This document shows positions 58,937 to 64,000 of a DNA stretch of 64,000 bases, piece by piece (the first letter of the stretch is position 1; each line of letters starts with the position of its first letter). A program made the translations under genes and the position numbers. Source of the DNA: Alectoria sarmentosa (taxonomy: Eukaryota; Ascomycota; Lecanoromycetes; Lecanorales; Parmeliaceae); NCBI GenBank assembly GCA_009733775.1, contig WOGZ01000009.1, positions 62,001-126,000 on the forward strand, given 5' to 3'. Below the pieces are notes generated by a model. The model saw only the letters and a program-made list of their open reading frames with translations, searched no databases and was not told the origin of the DNA.

Positions 58937-59681
58937 TTGTAAAGGAAAAACAAACCCTCGGCGGACAGTCCCCCACGGACAATCCACTTTGGAGCTAAAT
59001 TACTAGCAGCGGAGTCGCCCGTTGCTAGGCAATACTCGCAAATGCAATGATCGACCAGGTCACTTAGGTAATTTTGCCTAGCGACACGCAGTGTATCTAA
59101 TTGGACGAAAAGCCTAGTGCGCCCCGCACGTGACCAGGTCGATCATTGCATTTAGGAGTAACACTGCAGGAGCAAGAAGCGGATCCGACTACTTCAACAG
59201 GTAAGGATGGGTAAAGGGTTTCCTGCTGTCTTTCAAGGCAATGCTGCAGATATCGGACCTGACTGATTACAGATTTGACTTCTACGTACTCTAACAGCAC
59301 CCAAAGTGTGGCCATATTCTTACATTCGATACGGATTTTACATCACCGGACGAAATTTTAACAGCCTTTAAATCACAATAATAAGAACATTGTCTTTCAT
59401 ATGCATTTCCTCTGCACATTCAAAATATCTACTATGTTGCCTGATGGGGGCATCAGGGGTGGAGTCTTTTCAAGTGCCAGGAAAATCGATTCTTTTTGCA
59501 CACGCTAAAATGAGAGCGAGCACAGCCACAGGCCAACGGCCCGTTCCGAAGGGTCGAATGTAGATGCACTTCGAAGCTCAAGCCGAAGAACACTCTTAGA
59601 CACAAATCACAGTATGTGACATAAAACAGAGCAGACACCACGGCAGTCAACCCTTCCACATCCAACCCCTTCCTTGTCACC
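58937..59681. other. Intergenic region between divergent genes
   Basis: About 745 bp containing the inverted-repeat element below and the promoters of the HET gene (-) and Prp38 (+). No coding frame is supported. Confidence 0.5.
59021..59153. mobile_element. Short inverted-repeat element (MITE-like) with nested hairpin
   Basis: A 24-bp segment at 59040-59063 (aaatgcaatgatcgacc-a-ggtcac) is repeated in inverted orientation at 59130-59153 with one mismatch, enclosing ~66 bp. A second, overlapping inverted pair, GTTGCTAGGCAA (59021-59032) and TTGCCTAGCGAC (59074-59085), matches at 11 of 12 positions. The ~115-bp size and terminal inverted repeats suggest a miniature element. No clear target-site duplication is seen, so a regulatory hairpin is an alternative. 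It lies between the HET and Prp38 promoters. Confidence 0.6.
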
Positions 59682-60392
59682 ATGTCCCACCAAGCAGATG
59701 CCAAACGCCTATTTGACTCCCGCGGCTACTCCGGCGCCACCATCCACAACCAAAACCCCGTCCACCTGCTCGAAAAGCCCGTCCGCGACCGCATTATTGA
59801 GTCCTACTACTGGAAAGAACAATGCTTCGCCATCAACGAGGCCACTCTCTGCGACCGTGCTGCCGCTGTTTCATTCATCGGCGGAACATACGGCCAGCAG
59901 AAACCGACGCCCTTCTTGTGCCTCGCGATGAAGTTGCTGCAGTTGATGCCGGAGAGGGATATCGTGCTTGAATATCTAAGGCAGGAGGAACTCAAGTATT
60001 TGAGTGCGCTGGCTGCTTTCTACATACGATTGACGTTCGAAGCGAAGGAGGTGTATGGGATATTAGAGCCGCTGCTGGGGGATTGGAGGAAATTGAGGAG
60101 GAGGACGAGGGATGGTGGATATGCGCTCACGTACATTGATCAATTTGTGGATGATCTGTTGACGAAGGACAGAGTCTGCGGGACCAGTCTGAGGAAGCTG
60201 CCCCAGAGAACCGTGCTTGAGGATCTGGGGGTGCTGGATGTTAGGGAGAGTGCTTTGGGGGAGGAGTTGGAGGCATTGGATGATGATGACGATGAGGTGG
60301 TGGAAATGGAAGTCATTGGGGGGGGAGAGGAGGATCTGTCTACGCCAGAACGGAATGGGAATGGAGTGGCGCATAGTGACAGTGACGGTTGA
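59682..60392 (+). CDS. prp38: Prp38, tri-snRNP pre-mRNA splicing factor
   Basis: An intronless 236-residue gene. Prp38 belongs to the spliceosomal B complex and is needed for its activation, acting as a helical scaffold. The family domain fills residues 10-185: NPVHLLEKPVRDRIIESYYW, WKEQCFAINEATLCDRAA, FIGGTYGQQKPTPFLCLAMK, LLQLMPERDIVLEYL, LKYLSALAAFYIRLTF, LLGDWRKLRRR and IDQFVDDLL. It ends with CGTSLRKLPQRTVLEDLGVL and a short acidic tail (ALDDDDDEVV). Length matches the minimal fungal form without the RS tail of animal proteins. It starts in a good context (CACCATG). Confidence 0.95.
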   Translation: MSHQADAKRLFDSRGYSGATIHNQNPVHLLEKPVRDRIIESYYWKEQCFAINEATLCDRAAAVSFIGGTYGQQKPTPFLCLAMKLLQLMPERDIVLEYLRQEELKYLSALAAFYIRLTFEAKEVYGILEPLLGDWRKLRRRTRDGGYALTYIDQFVDDLLTKDRVCGTSLRKLPQRTVLEDLGVLDVRESALGEELEALDDDDDEVVEMEVIGGGEEDLSTPERNGNGVAHSDSDG

Positions 60393-62399
60393 GAGGCTTC
60401 ATCAAGGACGCGAACTCGCAAAAAACCCTTTCGTCCATGTGTCCAGCAGGCACAGGGCTATGGCAGACCTCTAAGTTTGCAAATAAGGAGACCGATCTCC
60501 GGGCCGTCCCTCAAAAGTCAGCCTTCTTGGCCTCGAACCATGTCGGGCCTGGCTGAACATTGCAAGAAGACCAAATCGTCTCCTCAGGCAATGGCATATG
60601 TGGAGCTGATATGCTCAGAAAACTATCCCAGGCGAAGGGAACAAATGCGACATTCCACGGGGTGAGCAGTGAATAGGTCCACTTGACTGTACATGCATCG
60701 AATGCTTGAAAAGGGCTCCGAAACCCTTCTTGTTGACAAGGGAGAGGCCGCTACGGTGTGGGATTACGCTGCACAGCAGCGCTAGACCGTCTGTTTAGAT
60801 GCCTGATATCTCAAGAGGATTTGCTTGTCGAATGAGTATTTTGGTTGTGGCCCTCTGTGGTGCCTGGCTAATTTGAAAAATAATTAATATCTTGTTTTAG
60901 TTACTCTTTTTACCATATGAGCCCTGATGGCTGAGTTGGCTAGCGTCAAACCACCACAATAACGAGACTCGAGCGAAAAATGGCCGTTCAACTTCACTAG
61001 TTTCCAGGCCTATTTTCCTGTACCACATACCAGTAGGCTCTATTGATTCGAGAGTAACTGGTTCCAGTGGTAATCGTTTTGCCTTTTTGGAATCCTGGAG
61101 ACTTGTTTTGTTACGCTTGGGGTGGGCTACGTGGGGATGGCATGAGGTAGGGGCAGGGTTCGAATCTGAGGTTTTTGTTTTGATTCTGTCTTTTTTTTTT
61201 GGATCTCGCTTATTTTTTCGATTCCTAATTTTCAAGATGGTCAACCACCAAGCTCTCACAGCTGCACATGAGTCTTTAGGAGGACCAAAAATAACGCTGT
61301 CGTTATATCCACAAAGGCGCCACAGTACGTGCAAGCCAAATCTTGATGCCATGTGCTGGCAAGCTGTTCGCCAAAGAAGGGGTACTAGTACCATGCCTTC
61401 GCAAACATACATTGGCAAACCTCCCTTAATCTTCGCACGCGACCAGGATATGGATCAACCTTCTGAACGCCCAACTTCCCCACCTTCGCCAACAACAGAC
61501 AACCCATGGCTTTCGCCGCTAATGGAAATACCACTTCCCCCTTAACCGTGCCCGAGCCTGTTCCTAAGCCATACGCAGCACTTTTCACTCCCTCCAAAAG
61601 ACCCAACCACAAACAACACTCCAGCCATCCCCCCCCCCGCCCGCCCCTTCAGCTCATCCTCAAAGCAAAGCAAAAATCCAACATCTTACCAACTGAAGCC
61701 CAGATCCATCCATCCCCTTTAAAACCGAACCTCAAACCCCAAAAAACTCCAAAAGACAAAAACGCGCCATGCACAAACCAAGCCGAAATGAAGGCCCATC
61801 ACACCTTCTCCCGCCCGTACCTCGCTCGGCTTGCCTTACCTTGTAGTGCGCCTGTTTAAATTTTCGAAGCCGTTCACCTCGTGCTCTCTCTCGTCCGTCT
61901 TTAATGTCTGTTCTTGCCTGCAGATTCCGTCCGACGGAAAGAAAGGAAGAAAGAAAGGAAGATGCTGTGGGGATGGAAACTCGTGTCTGAGTGAAATTTG
62001 TACACGAAAAGTAGGTTTGAAGTCCTCAGAAGGAACTCTAGGATTGATTACCCAAGGGAATCAAGTTGAATGAGGTCGTGGTATGTCGAAACGAGTCGAT
62101 TTTACGGTGCTTCACGTAATCAATGGGGTGTTCGCGGTGGTCAGAAGCCACGCTGGCCATTTCAAAAGGGCTCAAGCAATCACGATTACTCAAGGCGTGG
62201 TACAAAAGATCTCTAGCGTCTCTATCCTCCAACGGCAAAGATCAGTGGACCATGAAAGTCCCGTGAGCTCATCAGCCTCTTGACGCTCAACAATCCCTGT
62301 CAGACTGAACCCATCGACTCCAGCGAGCTTCCCGCATCCAGACTATCATGCCCTTCCGTGACCCTCCTACAATGCACGCAATATGCCTTGAACATGGCC
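60393..62399. other. Gene-poor stretch
   Basis: About 2 kb with no supported gene. Plus-strand frames at 61,087-61,545 and 61,506-61,859 are Pro/Ser-rich, overlap, and match no family. Around 60,912 and 61,150 there are matches to the internal tRNA promoter boxes, but no foldable tRNA (see rejected list). Confidence 0.4.
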
Positions 62400-63614
62400 T
62401 CAAGCCATTAAGACCTTCAGCGACACGACGCAGTGTCCGCCTTCTTTCGCCCAGCACGGTGCTGCGTTAATTACATCCAGGAAAACCTCGAATCTATCTT
62501 CGAAATCACGCTTCAAAATGATAGGCTTGGGTACCATCGTGTCGTGAAGCTTGTGAACAGTAGCTCTGAGGCCCGACACCTTGTCTTGCTGGCCAGTCAG
62601 GCCGCAGACCGCGAGCACAGAGTCAAAGAGAGATGCCATCGTCATGCAAGAGCGGAGCTTTAGCGGCACGAGTTCAGATAAAGAGGGCATTAAGATCCAT
62701 AGAATCGTGTTGTTCTGCTTTTTGGCGTCGAGGCTCGTTCTGGGCGTGGACGGTAAACAGCGCTCATTTGTTGAAGAAGGATGTTTGTTGAGGTCTGCGG
62801 AATTCATCAAGAGCGGTGGAAATGAAGATTCCAGAGCTGACGAAGATTCGGCTGCTTTGTGGTGCTGTCCTCGCTCGTTTGCAGCTTCATTTGTGTCTTT
62901 ACACAGGCGTCTGAGCTTTGGGCTGTTTGATACGAGTATTTCTGGCTTGTTGTTTGACTTGGTCTGAGTTCCCAGTCGGCTCTCTTGTTGTGTGTTTGAA
63001 GATTCTTCTTTGTTTTCAGTATTGTGGAGAGGCACAATAGCAGAAGTAGAGATGATGGCGGGTAGTTCGGATGTCTTCGCTGGCTTGCGGCCATTCTCCA
63101 ACACGTTCTGGGGTTTTCCCGGCAAGGTTTCGATGGTGTTGGCAGCCCTCGAAGTTGTGTCTGAATGAGGGCTTTTTTGTCGACGAGCAGGCCCCTTTTC
63201 CAACACATCGGCTTCGTCGTCGCTATTGGACCTGAAGAGATGTGAGTCATAAGTCGTGGAGATAAACGTCAAGAGAGGACTTACGTGTCCGGTAAGCACA
63301 GGGCATGAAATCGAGGAGCCCTGGTAGCAATGCACATCACACACTTTGGAGAGATAAAAGGAGCCACGAAGCATTGTGTTTTCAGAAATGAACATAAGTC
63401 GCAAGATTTCCTTGCAACGTGACAGCTTGGGTCATGGAATGATCTCAATGCCAACGCATGGTTTTTGTCTGAAGGATCGAGGTCTTGGATCCACTGAGGC
63501 GACGTAGGGGGTACTGCTGACTGTGCCCATGTATTAGGGTCAGCAACGGAGTGTTCAGTAGCTAGCAACGCTGCGTACCGTAGCTAGGGCGTGGGAGCGC
63601 AAGGAAGATGCCAT
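62400..63614 (-). CDS. Cysteine-rich protein of unknown function
   Basis: Reconstructed as complement(join(62400..63231, 63285..63520, 63579..63614)), 367 residues, with introns of 53 and 58 bp (GTAAGT...TTCAG and GTACGC...CACAG). Residues 30-90 contain a cysteine cluster, CDLCSFLKTQC then P-K-C-V-M-C and a last Cys before LPDT. The spacing is reminiscent of, but not equal to, the Zn2Cys6 cluster of fungal transcription factors. A long Ser/Lys/Asn-rich disordered middle follows. The C-terminal ~95 residues look folded (LWILMPSLSELVPLKL, MTMASLFDSVLAVCG, then ILKRDFEDRFEVFLD and a closing NAAPCWAKEGGHCVVSLKV). That last segment (acidic helix, A-P-C-W, then a C-x-V strand) recurs in uncharacterised Pezizomycotina proteins. 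It may act in the nucleus, but no function is assigned. Confidence 0.7.
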
Positions 63615-64000
63615 CGTCTTCAAGGACTGTAGCAGGACCGAGCAATGCAGAAATCGCTGTCAAGAAGACGAAGTTCTCGTTGAGCCGGTTCCGATTGGGA
63701 ATCTAACCTCGGTCTCTGAGCTGACTTCACCACGGATGTTATGACAGATATGGTAAGCGCTGTAGGTTATTGATGCCAGGAATTAATGGAAGCCTTCACT
63801 TGAAGTCTGTGTTCATGCTAGATGCTAATTTATGCTGCAGTTTCATCTTTTTGGGTTGGGATCGAAGTGATAGTGAGCAAAAACGCTTGCGCTAAGTTGT
63901 TTATTTACCGCGCCACGCCTTAAGCTCAATTTGATCTCTTCTTCAGATATGAAATGCCACGGAAACCACTGCCGACCCAGGGATTGTGCTGCATTGAGAA
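63615..64000. other. Right edge, no gene seen
   Basis: Upstream region of the cysteine-rich gene. No frame is supported in the last 386 bases. Confidence 0.4.

Noticed and set aside
60905..61165. Possible tRNA gene (A-box-like TGGCTGAGTTGG near 60,915 and B-box-like GGTTCGAATC near 61,157)
   Set aside because: The boxes are ~240 bp apart, no acceptor stem or T-stem pairs around them, and no anticodon arm folds. At most tRNA-derived debris.
61087..61859. Two overlapping Pro/Ser-rich plus-strand frames
   Set aside because: No signal peptide, domain or consistent splice join. The composition is that of random C-rich sequence.
1..64000. Secondary-metabolite cluster, transposase, reverse transcriptase, CRISPR array, or viral remnant
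   Set aside because: No polyketide synthase, NRPS, terpene cyclase, transposase DDE domain, RT motif, spaced short repeats or viral core gene was seen on either strand.

Overview
The window looks like nuclear chromosomal DNA of a filamentous ascomycete (Pezizomycotina). The evidence is the gene content (anucleate-primary-sterigmata/Num1 homologue, Ku70, DUF3431 protein, HET-domain protein, fungal-specific secreted families), the many short introns (47-76 bp, mostly GTAAGT/GTACGT/GTGAGT donors with CAG/TAG/AAG acceptors), and genes packed on both strands. The species cannot be fixed from sequence alone. Most multi-exon models below were built by hand from frame changes and splice sites, and every complete model closes in frame.

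Layout. 1-5.2 kb: a five-exon secreted protein (+) and an eight-exon PTR2-type peptide transporter (-). 5.2-17 kb: a gene-poor stretch with a truncated ATPase-like N-terminal fragment, a GFA/CENP-V-fold protein, an RBR-type RING protein whose last RING is cut short, a frameshifted secreted protein and an AKAP7-like 2H-phosphoesterase relative that lacks the catalytic motifs. 17-20.3 kb: a ~1,019-residue protein with a fungal NLR-type helical N-terminus but no P-loop. 21-24.4 kb: a sugar transporter and a tiny-exon secreted protein with a phospholipase-A2-like CxxHDxC motif. 24.4-29.5 kb: decay, including an allantoate-permease-type (Dal5) transporter pseudogene.

29.5-44.3 kb is a dense block dominated by conserved housekeeping genes: a DUF3431 protein, Ku70 (end joining), ferrochelatase (haem), Cwc24 (splicing), ApsA/Num1 (nuclear positioning) and a DUF2439/Mte1-Dbl2-ZGRF1-like protein (recombination). 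Ku70 and ferrochelatase share a 277-bp bidirectional promoter. Ferrochelatase/Cwc24 and ApsA/DUF2439 are convergent pairs.

45-64 kb returns to accessory character: a second protein with the fungal N-terminal helical domain, two related secreted proteins (one frameshifted, one intact), an F-box/LRR-like remnant, a HET-domain (heterokaryon incompatibility) gene with a one-base frameshift, a short inverted-repeat element, the splicing factor Prp38, and a cysteine-rich protein of unknown function. No tRNA, rRNA, CRISPR or complete transposon was found. I see no convincing multi-gene novel system. The most unusual items are the NLR-like protein without a nucleotide-binding domain, the apparent pseudo-2H-phosphoesterase, the repeated FTKV motif in the DUF2439 protein, the catalytically incomplete RBR protein, and a cluster of secreted-protein genes in various states of decay.
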